A DNA stretch of 64,000 bases from the NCBI GenBank assembly GCA_963771305.1, contig CAVYTS010000033.1, positions 558,001-622,000 on the forward strand, read 5' to 3'. The stretch comes from CAJCIT01 sp963771305 (GTDB taxonomy: Bacteria > Acidobacteriota > Terriglobia > Bryobacterales > Bryobacteraceae). Positions 9,306 through 18,042 of this stretch are shown one piece after another. Within the stretch, counting starts at the first letter, position 1; every line of letters begins with the position of its first letter. The notes under the pieces are model-generated. The model was not told the origin of the DNA, ran no database searches, and saw nothing but the letters and a program-made list of their open reading frames with translations. A program made the translations under genes and the position numbers.

Positions 9306-11385
9306 GGCAATCGTGTATCTGCGGCAATCCAGTGATAGGCAGGTCCGGCAGAACATCGAAAGCCAGCGTCTTCAGTATGAGATGGCTGAGCGGATACGAG
9401 GCCTAGGTTGGCAGGAGATCGAGGTCATCAATAGCGATCTCGGTTGCAGTGCAGCGATGGGCTCCGCGTCCCGGGAAGGATTTGAGCGCGTGCTCAGCTC
9501 GGTGGCCTTGGGCGAAGTGGGTATTGTTGTCAGTCGTGAAGTTTCGCGATTGTCACGCACCGACAAGGATTGGTGCCGGCTGGTTGAAGTCTGTCAGATT
9601 TTCGGAACGCTGATCGGAGATGAGCAACAGGTTTATGATTTGAGTTATCTGGACGATCAGCTCGTGCTGGGTATCAAGGGAACGCTGAGCGTGGTGGAGT
9701 TGAAAGTTCTGCGACAACGTTTACAAGCTGGGCAAGAGTCCAAAGCGCGCCGTGGTGAGCTGTTCAAGAGGCTTCCGGTTGGATACGCGAGAGATGGCAC
9801 CGGTAAGGTTGTATTGCATCCGGATCGGCGAGTTCGCGAAGCCATAGGACTGGTATTCACAAAGTTTCGTGAAGTATGGAGCGTGCGGCAAACATTCCAT
9901 TGGTTCCGCGATCACGATGTGGAGTTACCCGCGAACCCAATCCGGGGAACGCAGCTCGTCTGGAAGATTCCCTCGCAGAGCCTAGTCGCGGACATTCTGC
10001 GCAATCCTTTTTACGCTGGGGCCTATGTTTGGGGAAGGCGCCCTACGGAGACACTGCTGATTAACGGCCTGCTCAAGAAGCGTCAGGCGGCGAACCGACG
10101 GCCGCAGGACTGTCGGGTCTTCATTCCCGGCCACCATGTGGGATATATTGACTGGGCTACGTACGAAGAAAACCAACGTATGACGCGCCGCAACTCCGTT
10201 ACTGGGGAGGCTGATGAATCGATGTCGGCGATCCGCGCTGGTCAGGGCTTGCTCGTCGGGCTATTGCGCTGCGGCCATTGTGGCCGCAAACTTCATGTGC
10301 GGTATTGGGGCGGCACAGGAACTAACGCGCGTTATCTATGCAAAGGAGACTATGATGACGGCGGCCAGTACTGCATCGGTTTTGGTGGCGCAATGGTCGA
10401 TCGCCGATTGAGTGAAGAGCTATTAACGGTGATCTCTCCGCTTGGCGTAGAAGCCAGTCTGAAGGCCATAGAGGAGCTCCGCTCCGGGGAAGCAGCACAA
10501 GGCGCTGCTCTGTCGAGCAAACTTGAGCAACTGGAGTACGAGGCGAAGCGAGCCTTTGAACAATATGACGTGGTGGATGCTAGAAACCGTTTGGCGGCTG
10601 CTGAATTGGAACGCCGATGGAACGAGAAGCTGGAAGAGATTGACATAGTTCGGCAGCAGCTTGGCTGTCTTGCAGAAATGCGTTCTTCACTCTCTCCGGA
10701 AGAGGAAACCAGCATTGTTTCGATGGGCGAGCGCTTCGCCGAAGTCTGGCATGGCGACCACTGCCCACCAACACTAAAGAAGATGGTCTTCCGCACAGTT
10801 ATCGAAGAGATCATCGCGCGTTCAGATCCCGCGAAGAAAACTCTGCACTTCACCATTCATTGGAAGGGCGGTGTGCACACTCAACTGGAGATGGATCGGC
10901 CTCGTTCAGCGACCGAGACAGCGACCCCCATGGAGGCCTTGGAGATCATTCGTCGGATGGCCGTTCGCTACGGCGATGACCAAATTGCCTCGGTATTAAA
11001 TCGACTTGGATATTGCACTGGAAAAGGGAAGCGATGGGATCAGAACCGTGTAGCCACCGCGCGCAAGAACCACTCCATAGCGGGTCAGAGGCGTGCGCAG
11101 CCTGATCCTGAGACAGTGAGCTTGAATGAAGCCGCGCGGCTGTGCGGAGTGAGTCATCGTTCCATCGAACGCCTGGTGGAAGCAGGCCTGTTGAACCGCG
11201 AGCAAGTCACTGCCCGTGCGCCCTGGGAGATTCGGCGCTCAGATCTGGATGCCGAGCCGGTTCGCAGCATCCTCGATCAGCTTCAACGGACAGGCAAGCT
11301 CGTTCTGCGAGGGGGTCGCACGGAAACTCAATCTGACTTGTTCGTTGAAAATCAATCAGATGATAATGCCAGGCACTATGAGTGA
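9253..11385 (+). CDS. Large serine recombinase
   Basis: A 710-residue site-specific recombinase that would integrate and excise the element carrying it. The resolvase domain spans about residues 18-165, with the nucleophile most likely Ser26 in VYLRQSSDRQ and the SREVSRLSRTDKDW segment downstream. A recombinase domain follows (about 170-310, PVGYARDGTGKVVLHPDRRV). Next come a zinc ribbon (CGHCGRKLHVRYW ... YLCKGDYDDGGQYC), a long coiled coil (about 410-475) and a C-terminal excisionase-like helix-turn-helix (SLNEAARLCGVSHRSIERLV). A GGAGG sits just before the ATG. All key residues are present. It lies in the opposite orientation to the IS91 genes it interrupts. Confidence 0.9.
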   Translation: MSELLYSPKIKPEHLARKAIVYLRQSSDRQVRQNIESQRLQYEMAERIRGLGWQEIEVINSDLGCSAAMGSASREGFERVLSSVALGEVGIVVSREVSRLSRTDKDWCRLVEVCQIFGTLIGDEQQVYDLSYLDDQLVLGIKGTLSVVELKVLRQRLQAGQESKARRGELFKRLPVGYARDGTGKVVLHPDRRVREAIGLVFTKFREVWSVRQTFHWFRDHDVELPANPIRGTQLVWKIPSQSLVADILRNPFYAGAYVWGRRPTETLLINGLLKKRQAANRRPQDCRVFIPGHHVGYIDWATYEENQRMTRRNSVTGEADESMSAIRAGQGLLVGLLRCGHCGRKLHVRYWGGTGTNARYLCKGDYDDGGQYCIGFGGAMVDRRLSEELLTVISPLGVEASLKAIEELRSGEAAQGAALSSKLEQLEYEAKRAFEQYDVVDARNRLAAAELERRWNEKLEEIDIVRQQLGCLAEMRSSLSPEEETSIVSMGERFAEVWHGDHCPPTLKKMVFRTVIEEIIARSDPAKKTLHFTIHWKGGVHTQLEMDRPRSATETATPMEALEIIRRMAVRYGDDQIASVLNRLGYCTGKGKRWDQNRVATARKNHSIAGQRRAQPDPETVSLNEAARLCGVSHRSIERLVEAGLLNREQVTARAPWEIRRSDLDAEPVRSILDQLQRTGKLVLRGGRTETQSDLFVENQSDDNARHYE

Positions 11386-11864
11386 GGGTTCTGCTGCAGC
11401 TTCTGATTCCAGGTGTGGAGGACGCTGAAGAAGCCGATCTCGGCGCCGAGATGCTTCGGGTCCGCGGCAATTTCGATCAAGGTCTGGGCGCTGCAGCGGA
11501 AAAGCAGCCCGTAGATCACTTCTTTATTTTGCAAGGCCAGAGGCGCCAATTGGTGGGGCAGCGTAAACACGACATGAGCGTAGGGCGTAGCGAGCAGTTC
11601 GGCGCGCCGGGCGGTCAGCCAGCGGTCGCGCGTCTGGCTTTGGCACTTCGGGCAGTGCCGGTTGCGACAAGAGTTATAGGAGATGGCGCGATGACCACAG
11701 CCGGAGCACTGATCCAGATGACCGCCCATCGCGGCGGTGCGGCACTGCTCGATGGCTACCAGGACTTTAAGATGCATCCAGGTGAACCACGCGGGAGGCC
11801 GGTCTATGAATCGGTGGCCGGCGGCGGTTATGATATCGGCCAACTCCAGGAGTGGCCCCTTCAT
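11376..11864 (-). pseudogene. IS91-family transposase, N-terminal half
   Basis: Starts at an ATG directly after the stop of the upstream recombinase gene. It contains the zinc-binding region CSGCGHRAISYNSCRNRHCP KCQ, then VVFTLPHQLAPLALQNKEVI and LHTWNQKLQQNPH, where the frame runs into inserted DNA and stops two codons later. In an intact IS91 transposase the next residues are VHCVVAAGG, found at 8771 downward. Without the insert the reading frame is continuous. Confidence 0.85.
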
Positions 11865-12758
11865 TCACTTCTTTCGGGAACCGTTTTTCAGGTTCGGGGC
11901 CGCCGCCAGGGTAAGCGAGTCGAGCGGGCTTCGAGTGGCTTTGAGATGCCGCTCCGACAGGTGCAGGTAACGGCTAGTCGTCCTCAGATCGGCGTGGCCC
12001 AGCAGGAGTTGAATGGTACGTAAGTCGGCGCCGGATTCGAGCAGATGGGTTGCAAAGCAGTGCCTCAGGGTATGCGGGTGGACGCTCTTATCCAGTCCCG
12101 CGCGCACGCCTGCTTGCTGCACGGCATCCCATACGCTTTTGGATGTTATGGGGACATCGCCGTTGGGATGAGTGCCTTTACTGGGGAACAGGTAAGTTTC
12201 CGGCTTGGGGTTCGCCGCGCGCCAGTAGTTGCGAAGTTCCTGTAGTAGCCTCGGGCTGAGCATGACGTTGCGATCCTTCTTCCCCTTGCCCTGACGAATG
12301 CGGATCAACATGCGCTCGCTGTCAATGTCGCTGACCTTCAACTGAACTAATTCTTCGCGACGGATGCCGGTGGCATAGAGGACGAGCAGCCAGATTCGAT
12401 GCAGGGGGCTGGCGGCGGATTGGATTAGACGTTCGACTTCTTTCCGCGAGAGGACTTCGGGCAGGCGAATCGGCCGTTTGGGAACCGGCATGTCGTCAGC
12501 CTGCCACGGGCGCTTGAGAATCTTGAGAAAAAAGAACCGTAGGGCGGATAGTTGCTGAGCGACGCTGACGGCCTCCAGTTTGCGATCGGTGAACAGATGG
12601 GCTTGGTACTGTCGGATGTGCTCCAGGCCTAACCTGTCGGGAGGAGTCTTGAAGTATTGAGCGAACTCCTCAACGGAATGGAGGTAAATACGAGTGGTAA
12701 TCGCAGACAAATTCCGACGCTGGAGTTCCTCCAGCATCGCTTTTCGTAGATGGGTCAC
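11865..12758 (-). CDS. Tyrosine recombinase of the IS91-type element
   Basis: Encodes 297 residues from a GTG start with GAGGAG upstream. A SAM-like core-binding domain (residues 1-90, ITTRIYLHSVEEFAQYF) precedes a catalytic domain containing ATGIRREELVQLKVSDID (first Arg), HTLRHCFATHLLESGADLRT (His-x-x-Arg), LLGHADLRTTSRYLHLS (His and the nucleophile Tyr). The stop codon abuts the transposase start. Recombinase-plus-transposase pairs are known in a subset of IS91-like elements. It is intact, even though its partner is broken. Confidence 0.88.
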   Translation of the reverse strand: MTHLRKAMLEELQRRNLSAITTRIYLHSVEEFAQYFKTPPDRLGLEHIRQYQAHLFTDRKLEAVSVAQQLSALRFFFLKILKRPWQADDMPVPKRPIRLPEVLSRKEVERLIQSAASPLHRIWLLVLYATGIRREELVQLKVSDIDSERMLIRIRQGKGKKDRNVMLSPRLLQELRNYWRAANPKPETYLFPSKGTHPNGDVPITSKSVWDAVQQAGVRAGLDKSVHPHTLRHCFATHLLESGADLRTIQLLLGHADLRTTSRYLHLSERHLKATRSPLDSLTLAAAPNLKNGSRKK

Positions 12759-12829
12759 GGGGACTCTCCTCGTGACCTACGATAGTCCAGCCAGCCAGCT
12801 GCTGCTTTATTACGAACCGCCCCCCCGTT

Positions 12830-13235
12830 CTTAGCAACGCGAAGCGTCTGCCGCGCTCGCGGCTTCGTTCATTGCCCATTAACGGGACCTACAAACGAGA
12901 GGCCGCGTCAACGGTCACAGTGCTTTGCGTGATCGTTCGAACAGGAATCGGTGTGGTTCTGTGCGGGCCGCTGTGCACGTCCAACGGGAACGAAAGCGAT
13001 TTTGCGGTCGGGTCCGGTGCGACTTCGAGCTAGCCGTCGGTGGGGCTCATGATGCTAAGTTGTTGTTTTATAAGGTAAACACGGGCGAGAAAAACATGAA
13101 TTCGAAATTCAGTGAAACCCAAAATCTCGTAATGTGTATATGTTTCAATGGTTTGGGGGCATTCCAATCATTCGGGAGCGGCTGATCAATTGGGTTTGCG
13201 GAATTCTCTGCAAGTTGTTACAATGTAAGGGCTAC
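12830..13235. other. Intergenic region before tRNA-Thr
   Basis: No gene is supported. It should hold the outer end of the IS91-type element and the tRNA promoter; GTTACAATG just upstream of the tRNA could be part of a -10 region. Confidence 0.3.
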
Positions 13236-13311
13236 GCCACCCTAGCTCAGTTGGTAGAGCGGCTGATTCGTAATCAGCAGGTCGCCGGTTCGATCCCGGC
13301 GGGTGGCTCCA
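13236..13311 (+). tRNA. tRNA-Thr (CGT)
   Basis: A 76-nt cloverleaf with encoded CCA. The acceptor GCCACCC pairs with GGGTGGC, and the D arm is AGCTCAGTTGGTAGAGC. The anticodon stem GCTGA/TCAGC encloses the loop TTCGTAA (anticodon CGT), and the T arm is GCCGGTTCGATCCCGGC. Its 3' end lies 74 bp from the end of a phage-type integrase gene, so it is the probable attachment site of the neighbouring element. Confidence 0.96.
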
Positions 13312-13384
13312 GGTTTTTCAATCACTTCCATGCAGTGCGGATTAATGCGCACAGGATTGTGCGGATTTTTTGTGCGCATTTGAC

Positions 13385-14524
13385 TCACTTTACTCTCCTC
13401 AGTTTGGGCGCGGCGGTGGCCAGTTTTTCCCGCGCGGCCGTGATATCTTCCCGATCCACGATGCCGTAACGCAAGTCCATCGAAGCCGTGCGATGTCCCA
13501 TAATCTGCATCCGGACTCCCTGGCTGATCCCTCGGTCTCGCATGTTCTTATTTGCCGATCGGCGCAAATCATGAAACATCAAACCTGAGTGCCCGGCCCT
13601 CTCACATGCCTTCTTCCAAGCTGCGCCCACTGTGCTCATGCGATGGCCGTCATAAGCGAACACGGCCGGCTCATCGGGCCACGCGGCGTTATGGACATTC
13701 AATGCTTCGCGTAATGATTCCAGCATCAAACCGGGAACGATTGGTACCTCTCGCGGATGCCTGTTCTTCGATGTTACGAAGCGAATTACAAGCGCGTCGA
13801 AGTCAACGTCTTCCCAATCGACGCGCAGCCACTCGGACTTCCTGCCTCCTACATAGAAGGCACAGGCAGCAAGCGCCCGCAAGTGACGCGGAAGTTGTGG
13901 GTACAAGTTCTCGGCGAAATCCCTCTCCGATACAAATCCCTGCCGAGCGTTGTGCTCTTCCTCCATTGGGAAATAGGGAACCGAGGAGAGCATTTTGGGT
14001 CGGCGCTTTGCCACATCACGCAGCGCGGATCGAAGTAACCCTAACTCGCGGTTGATCGACGTCTCGGTGACAGTGCGCCCGAGCTTTGCTGCAGTGCCAT
14101 CGAGGCCACTATTGTGGTGAGACACCTTCTGCAACGAACGCCAATCCCGATAGTCGCTCAGAATGTCAGTCGTGATTTTAGATGGCGGCATCGGACCGAA
14201 ATATGGCTTTAGCAAGGTCTCCGCCTGATAGCGGTACGTACGGACCGTCCCAGGGGCCAAGTGTTTGCGACGTCGGAGGAATTCATCCAGGAGGTCTGCC
14301 GTTGTGAATCCATCGCAGGCATCGATCGGAACGAGTTCGCCCCGGGATCGTTCGCGAAGTTTTTGCCCCAGCAAGTCATCCGCATCTGATTCCTTCGTCG
14401 AGTTGGTCGATTCACGTATCTGATTTCCCAACCCGTCATAGATCGCTACCCACCATATGGAACCGCGCATGTATTTGCGGCCAATGCCGTAGGACCGACG
14501 CCGTTTCTGTTTTTTGTTGCCCAT
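13385..14524 (-). CDS. Phage-type tyrosine integrase
   Basis: About 379 residues from the ATG giving MGNKKQKRRRSYGIGRKYMR; an in-frame upstream start is possible. An Arm-type N-terminus reads WWVAIYDGLGNQIRESTNST. A core-binding domain (FLRRRKHLAPGTVRTYRYQA) and the catalytic domain follow, with YVGGRKSEWLRVDWEDVDFD (Arg), MFHDLRRSANKNMRDRG (His-x-x-Arg), IMGHRTASMDLRYGIVD (His, Tyr). It ends 74 bp from the tRNA-Thr, the usual geometry of an integrase next to its own att site. I could not find a second copy of the tRNA 3' end in the window, so the far att site is unknown. Confidence 0.9.
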   Translation of the reverse strand: MGNKKQKRRRSYGIGRKYMRGSIWWVAIYDGLGNQIRESTNSTKESDADDLLGQKLRERSRGELVPIDACDGFTTADLLDEFLRRRKHLAPGTVRTYRYQAETLLKPYFGPMPPSKITTDILSDYRDWRSLQKVSHHNSGLDGTAAKLGRTVTETSINRELGLLRSALRDVAKRRPKMLSSVPYFPMEEEHNARQGFVSERDFAENLYPQLPRHLRALAACAFYVGGRKSEWLRVDWEDVDFDALVIRFVTSKNRHPREVPIVPGLMLESLREALNVHNAAWPDEPAVFAYDGHRMSTVGAAWKKACERAGHSGLMFHDLRRSANKNMRDRGISQGVRMQIMGHRTASMDLRYGIVDREDITAAREKLATAAPKLRRVK

Positions 14525-14548
14525 GGTGAGCGATCCTATCACCATCCA

Positions 14549-14812
14549 CTATTGGGTGCTTCGCTCCATCAACCGATCCAAATCGATGCGACGAATCTGG
14601 ACGCGACGATCAATCCGGCAAGTCGGAAGAAACTTCCCTTCGATCAAGTGTCGTACGCCGTCCGGCGTGCGGTCCAGATACAGGGCGGCCGTCTCGATAT
14701 TCATTAACTCCGGCCATTGGCGAGGTGTGGTCTTGGCCTTTTGAGTCATCTCGCTTGAAATCGCCACGGCAAGCTCTTTGATAAACGTCTCGTCGAAAAC
14801 GGGGCGTAGCAT
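14549..14812 (-). CDS. Excisionase-like helix-turn-helix protein
   Basis: Encodes 87 residues. The C-terminal half LMNIETAALYLDRTPDGVRH LI and FLPTCRIDRRVQIRRIDLDR is the MerR-like winged helix of the excisionase / helix-turn-helix-17 group, which binds DNA and directs integrase towards excision. It lies directly upstream of the integrase in the same orientation, 24 bp away, and is probably co-transcribed from the promoter around 14827-14860. Confidence 0.8.
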   Translation of the reverse strand: MLRPVFDETFIKELAVAISSEMTQKAKTTPRQWPELMNIETAALYLDRTPDGVRHLIEGKFLPTCRIDRRVQIRRIDLDRLMERSTQ

Positions 14813-14826
14813 AAGTGTTAGCCTGA

Positions 14827-14845
14827 CAGCCTACTATACAGGCTG
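14827..14845. promoter_or_regulatory. Operator candidate upstream of the excisionase gene
   Basis: A perfect inverted repeat CAGCCT / AGGCTG with a 7-bp spacer. The half CTATACAGGCTG (14834-14845) matches CTATTCAGGCTG upstream of the repressor gene at 15415-15426 in 11 of 12 positions. A shared site upstream of both genes fits control by the element's own repressor. Confidence 0.5.
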
Positions 14846-14907
14846 ACTATCTCATATGGCTATTACTCTGTCAAGAGCCGAAAAAAACAGCCGGAAGCGT
14901 GGCGGAG

Positions 14908-15402
14908 CTATGGTTGTTCTAACAGGTCTTTCGCGGCTTTCATCCACGGGTCCAGGAGGAGTTTCATCATCTTTTTTTCCGAAGACTCGTCGGCGTTATT
15001 CCGCAGCATCAGCACGAAGGCGATCGCGAGGATCTGTTCCTGGGGAGTCAGAGGCTGGCTTCCAACCTTCCATTCCGATGAGGAAGGGCTCTGAACTCTT
15101 ACTCCTACTCTCACCGCAGATCCCTCTCTGCCGGTAATGATGAGGTCGCCGCTGCCCTCGAGTTCGGCTCGGAAGAAGCTTTTTGCCGCGTCATCCCGGT
15201 GTTTGTCCGCGAATACGAATAGCTTTTGGACGGTTCTCAAGTCGGGTTTGGTTAGACCGGCCTCATAGCGATATATCGAAGTTGGCGCGATGCCGATTGC
15301 GACCGCGAGTTGAGCCTGTGTTAAGCCCGCCGTGCGCCGAAGCTCGCGGATGGCTTCGCCCAAGTCTCCAGCGGATGGTCGATCATTCGACTTGACGTTC
15401 AT
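14908..15402 (-). CDS. XRE-family repressor (CI-like)
   Basis: Encodes 164 residues. The helix-turn-helix lies at about residues 14-70 (LGEAIRELRRTAGLTQAQLA, IAPTSIYRYEAGLTKPDLRT). The remainder has no peptidase motif and I do not recognise it. It is divergent from a small Cro-like gene, an arrangement typical of phage and satellite lysogeny switches. The CTATTCAGGCTG site at 15415 lies between the two genes. Confidence 0.8.
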   Translation of the reverse strand: MNVKSNDRPSAGDLGEAIRELRRTAGLTQAQLAVAIGIAPTSIYRYEAGLTKPDLRTVQKLFVFADKHRDDAAKSFFRAELEGSGDLIITGREGSAVRVGVRVQSPSSSEWKVGSQPLTPQEQILAIAFVLMLRNNADESSEKKMMKLLLDPWMKAAKDLLEQP

Positions 15403-15414
15403 TATCCACTTCTG

Positions 15415-15431
15415 CTATTCAGGCTGTATAA
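15415..15431. promoter_or_regulatory. Operator candidate between repressor and Cro-like genes
   Basis: CTATTCAGGCTGTATAA lies 13 bp upstream of the repressor start and 38-54 bp from the divergent gene. Its first 12 bases nearly match the site at 14834-14845. It is probably the switch operator; binding is inferred. Confidence 0.5.
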
Positions 15432-15468
15432 CCACCGTGGCGTACGCGCCTTGAAAAAGAGTATTACC

Positions 15469-15711
15469 ATGATGAACTGTGAAATGACGAGGAACGAGCT
15501 GAGGATCACGTTCCGCCAAAACTACGGCGCAGCGGCCAAATTGGCTCGCGATCTCAATGTCTCACGTACAACAATTTCCAAATGGTTTCAAGGCCACGTG
15601 ACATCCATGCGGATCGAGCGTGCCGTTCGGATTCGCGCGGCTGAACTCGGCTGCTCCGAGCAAATACCTGCAACAAAGCATCGTCCCCTGGATTTCCGAC
15701 TCGACTACTAA
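15469..15711 (+). CDS. Small Cro-like DNA-binding protein
   Basis: About 80 residues from one of two adjacent ATGs at 15469 and 15472; a TTG at 15451 is also in frame. The segment FRQNYGAAAKLARDLNVSRT TISKWFQGH is a lambda-repressor-like helix-turn-helix. Divergent from the XRE repressor and first in the rightward run towards the replication gene, it probably plays the Cro role. Confidence 0.65.
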   Translation: MMNCEMTRNELRITFRQNYGAAAKLARDLNVSRTTISKWFQGHVTSMRIERAVRIRAAELGCSEQIPATKHRPLDFRLDY

Positions 15712-15723
15712 TTACAACCGCAC

Positions 15724-17370
15724 GTGAATGCATCCAAGCCAGCTTCGCTCCGGTTGTTGAGCCAACAACCCCGCGCTGGCGCCACGCGGATGAATGGCGC
15801 TCTGCCGCCTGCGGAACGATCGCCGTCGACAACCTCGGTGCCGCATTCCGAGGACGGGGAGGTCGCTTCGCTGACGGCGGACAGGTTGGCCAGGCCGAGT
15901 GACATCGGCCAAGCCAGAAACATCTCCAACGGCGCGAAGCGGTATTGGATGAACCATCTTTGCAAATACCGTAATGCGCAGAACCTTGCTTGGCCCAAGC
16001 TCGCTACCGCCGCCGCCGACCTTGTGGTCTCGGAACGTTCCGTTCAGAATTATCGGCGCGAGTTGATCGAGGCGAATTGGATCTGCCTGCCGGATGGCGA
16101 TGCCGGCGGACGGCCTCCAGTAGGAACAAGCGGCGGGATTGTTATTCACCTCCACCCGGATGGAAAGGCCTGCCGTTTGCCCAGAGTCGAATCGAAACAG
16201 AGGGCTGCGCAGGCAAATAAAGCCCGGTCTCAACAAACTGCCGATTCGCCGGCCGCTGTACCAAAGGGTGAAGAACCTGCATCCTTTCCCGACCTGACAA
16301 ACAGGAGAAAGGGTGAAGCGGTTGCACCCTTAAGGGTGAAGAAAACGACCGAAAAGGGTGAAAATGGCGACGCGCATATAAGGAATGAACTTCTTATAGA
16401 ACTTCTTAAAGAGGAACCTTCAACAACATCATCACGCGCGTGTGAGACATACCGGGCAGATTTGCCGACAAGCTCTGGTGATGATGATAATCGTCGACTG
16501 TCCGATTTAGGGGAACTTCGCAATTCCATCTTCGAAGATCTGGAACGGATGTGTGACCCGCTACATGAAATCAATGGCCAGGGTCGGGCGAGAATTCTCC
16601 GAGCCGCCGAGAAGAACTCATTCAGCCTGGCTCAACTCCGATACGCCTGGCGCCGCGACGCGCGGGTCGAGACTGGTGGGGTGATTCGTCTTGCGGAGAA
16701 CTGGGCCATCGATGCGGCTCATTTTCAGAGATGGCCTCAGTGTTTTGACTGTGAAGATACGGGCGTTCTTGTTCTTCAGCAGAAGCTTGGGCTTCGCGCA
16801 GGAAACGAAAACCACGAAAACCTAACGCGGGCCGGGGAGAGATCTCTTGCGCGACTCTACCGCGATTATCAACGCAACGGGCCGGCCTATTGCACGTGCG
16901 CTCGGGGTGTCGAACTCCAAGATGGCTCGCGGACCATAGCGACGGAGCAACCCTCGCTCCCTCAAGTGCCAGGGCCGAAGGAACGCGACAGAGAACAGCC
17001 GAGGGACTTGGTCGATTCTACCGCCCCAAAGGATCATGGGGGGAAAGAGAAAGACCGGCAAGGTAGCTTAGCCGGACCTCCCGAAATCGCCGCACTCGAA
17101 TCGGCTCATATTTGTCCCGGATGTAAGGGAGCGCGTGGTAGTCAGCGGTATGGCGCATGGCATCTTTGCCTGAGTTGCCTTGGCACGGGCGACTTCTCGA
17201 CAGAAGAAGAATTCCGCCGCCGCGGCGAATGCCCGCAATGCCGCGGCACGGGAAAGATTCACGATCGAAGCCAACAGTACGGTCCGACCTGCAAGAGGCC
17301 GCCGCGGTTAACGGCCTGCCCTTCTTGCGGTGCGACCGGCAAGCTCCGACCTTTTTGTCCCTGCGTGTAA
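15724..17370 (+). CDS. Replication-initiator-like protein of the integrated element
   Basis: A 548-residue protein from a GTG at 15724. Residues 70-140 (GAKRYWMNHLCKYRNAQNLA, ADLVVSERSVQNYRRELIEA) form a winged helix of the kind at the start of phage replication proteins. The middle is basic and low-complexity, and its DNA contains four iteron-like repeats. The C-terminus has several zinc-binding pairs (CPGCKGARG, CLSCLGTGD, CPQCRGTGK, CPSCGATGK) like the DnaJ zinc domain. Its place after the Cro-like gene fits gene O-type initiators. I see no helicase or primase motif, so it would rely on host or other proteins. Confidence 0.6.
   Translation: MNASKPASLRLLSQQPRAGATRMNGALPPAERSPSTTSVPHSEDGEVASLTADRLARPSDIGQARNISNGAKRYWMNHLCKYRNAQNLAWPKLATAAADLVVSERSVQNYRRELIEANWICLPDGDAGGRPPVGTSGGIVIHLHPDGKACRLPRVESKQRAAQANKARSQQTADSPAAVPKGEEPASFPDLTNRRKGEAVAPLRVKKTTEKGENGDAHIRNELLIELLKEEPSTTSSRACETYRADLPTSSGDDDNRRLSDLGELRNSIFEDLERMCDPLHEINGQGRARILRAAEKNSFSLAQLRYAWRRDARVETGGVIRLAENWAIDAAHFQRWPQCFDCEDTGVLVLQQKLGLRAGNENHENLTRAGERSLARLYRDYQRNGPAYCTCARGVELQDGSRTIATEQPSLPQVPGPKERDREQPRDLVDSTAPKDHGGKEKDRQGSLAGPPEIAALESAHICPGCKGARGSQRYGAWHLCLSCLGTGDFSTEEEFRRRGECPQCRGTGKIHDRSQQYGPTCKRPPRLTACPSCGATGKLRPFCPCV
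16264..16408. other. Candidate replication origin: iterons plus AT-rich tandem repeat
   Basis: AAGGGTGAA occurs at 16264, 16309, 16332 and 16354, spaced 45, 23 and 22 bp, i.e. multiples of about 22. An inverted partial copy (GCACCCTT) abuts the third. Just downstream lies an AT-rich stretch with GAACTTCTTA at 16387-16396 and 16399-16408. Iterons and an AT-rich unwinding region inside the initiator gene are the design of the lambda origin in gene O. The function is inferred. Confidence 0.5.
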
Positions 17371-17760
17371 GGGCAGGATACTCGTTACTCGTCACTTCTC
17401 AGTATTCTGAATTACAAAATTGCAGGGAAGCCGGAGAGTCGCGGCAAAGTTTTCCACAGAAATTTTTTCAGCGCATTTCAGTGCCTGATGAGGCCCGGAG
17501 ACACAGGGAAACTCCGTAAGGCACCGAGAAGCCTCAAAATGCTCTAAAACCGCTGAAACCGCTCAATTTAGCCTCAAAAAAAATATGTAACCTTCGGGCC
17601 CCAAAATCGCCTCGAACTAAAGAGCCCTCTTAGTTGTTTCCCGTTCCTTCTAGATCAGCCGTAAAAGGCGGACTGGAGGGCAAGTGCTGTCACCTCGTGA
17701 AAATTCTAATGGAAAAACTCCAAGGAATTTGGCACCGGTAACCTCTGCCGAGGCTTACAG
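17371..17760. other. Intergenic region
   Basis: No gene is supported. A DnaA-box-like TTTTCCACA lies at 17450-17458 in an AT-richer stretch, but a single imperfect box is weak evidence. Confidence 0.3.
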
Positions 17761-18042
17761 ATGGGAGGGCTGAAAAAGTTGTTTGTTCAGGATGAAGTCG
17801 ACCGAGAGAATGCCAGATGGAGAATCGCTCGAAACGGTTCGGGCGCGGAACTTGTACGCAGAACCGAGCTCAAGAGACTGAAGGAGGACATGGAGGTGTT
17901 TTACTCGCATGTCAGCTTAGCCGACCTGGTGGGATTGAGGAGAGCGCTCCGCCTGCGCGAGCAGGACCCAAACTGCGCCGAAAAGGCCTCACTGATCGAA
18001 GCTATACTCCGTATGGTTGAGATGGACGCAGAAGCGGAGTGA
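17761..18042 (+). CDS. Hypothetical helical protein
   Basis: Encodes 93 residues, highly charged and predicted almost wholly helical (LFVQDEVDRENARWRIARNG, TELKRLKEDMEVFYSHVSLA, LVGLRRALRLREQDPNCAEK). I do not recognise the family. No strong Shine-Dalgarno is seen. It is probably an accessory gene of the integrated element, being on the same strand as the replication gene. Confidence 0.5.
   Translation: MGGLKKLFVQDEVDRENARWRIARNGSGAELVRRTELKRLKEDMEVFYSHVSLADLVGLRRALRLREQDPNCAEKASLIEAILRMVEMDAEAE

Larger units (their letters stand above)
8778..11381 (+). mobile_element. Serine-recombinase element inserted in IS91 transposase
   Basis: This DNA separates the two halves of the IS91 transposase. 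The junctions share GTGGGG (8772-8777) and GTGAGG (11382-11387), which fits the short core left by a serine recombinase. It holds one or two small frames and a 710-residue large serine recombinase, whose stop codon lies exactly at the right junction. There are no terminal inverted repeats and no clear duplication, as expected for this enzyme class. Confidence 0.75.

Noticed and set aside
17450..17458. DnaA-box-like TTTTCCACA
   Set aside because: A single imperfect box with no partner; the iterons at 16264-16408 are a much better origin candidate.
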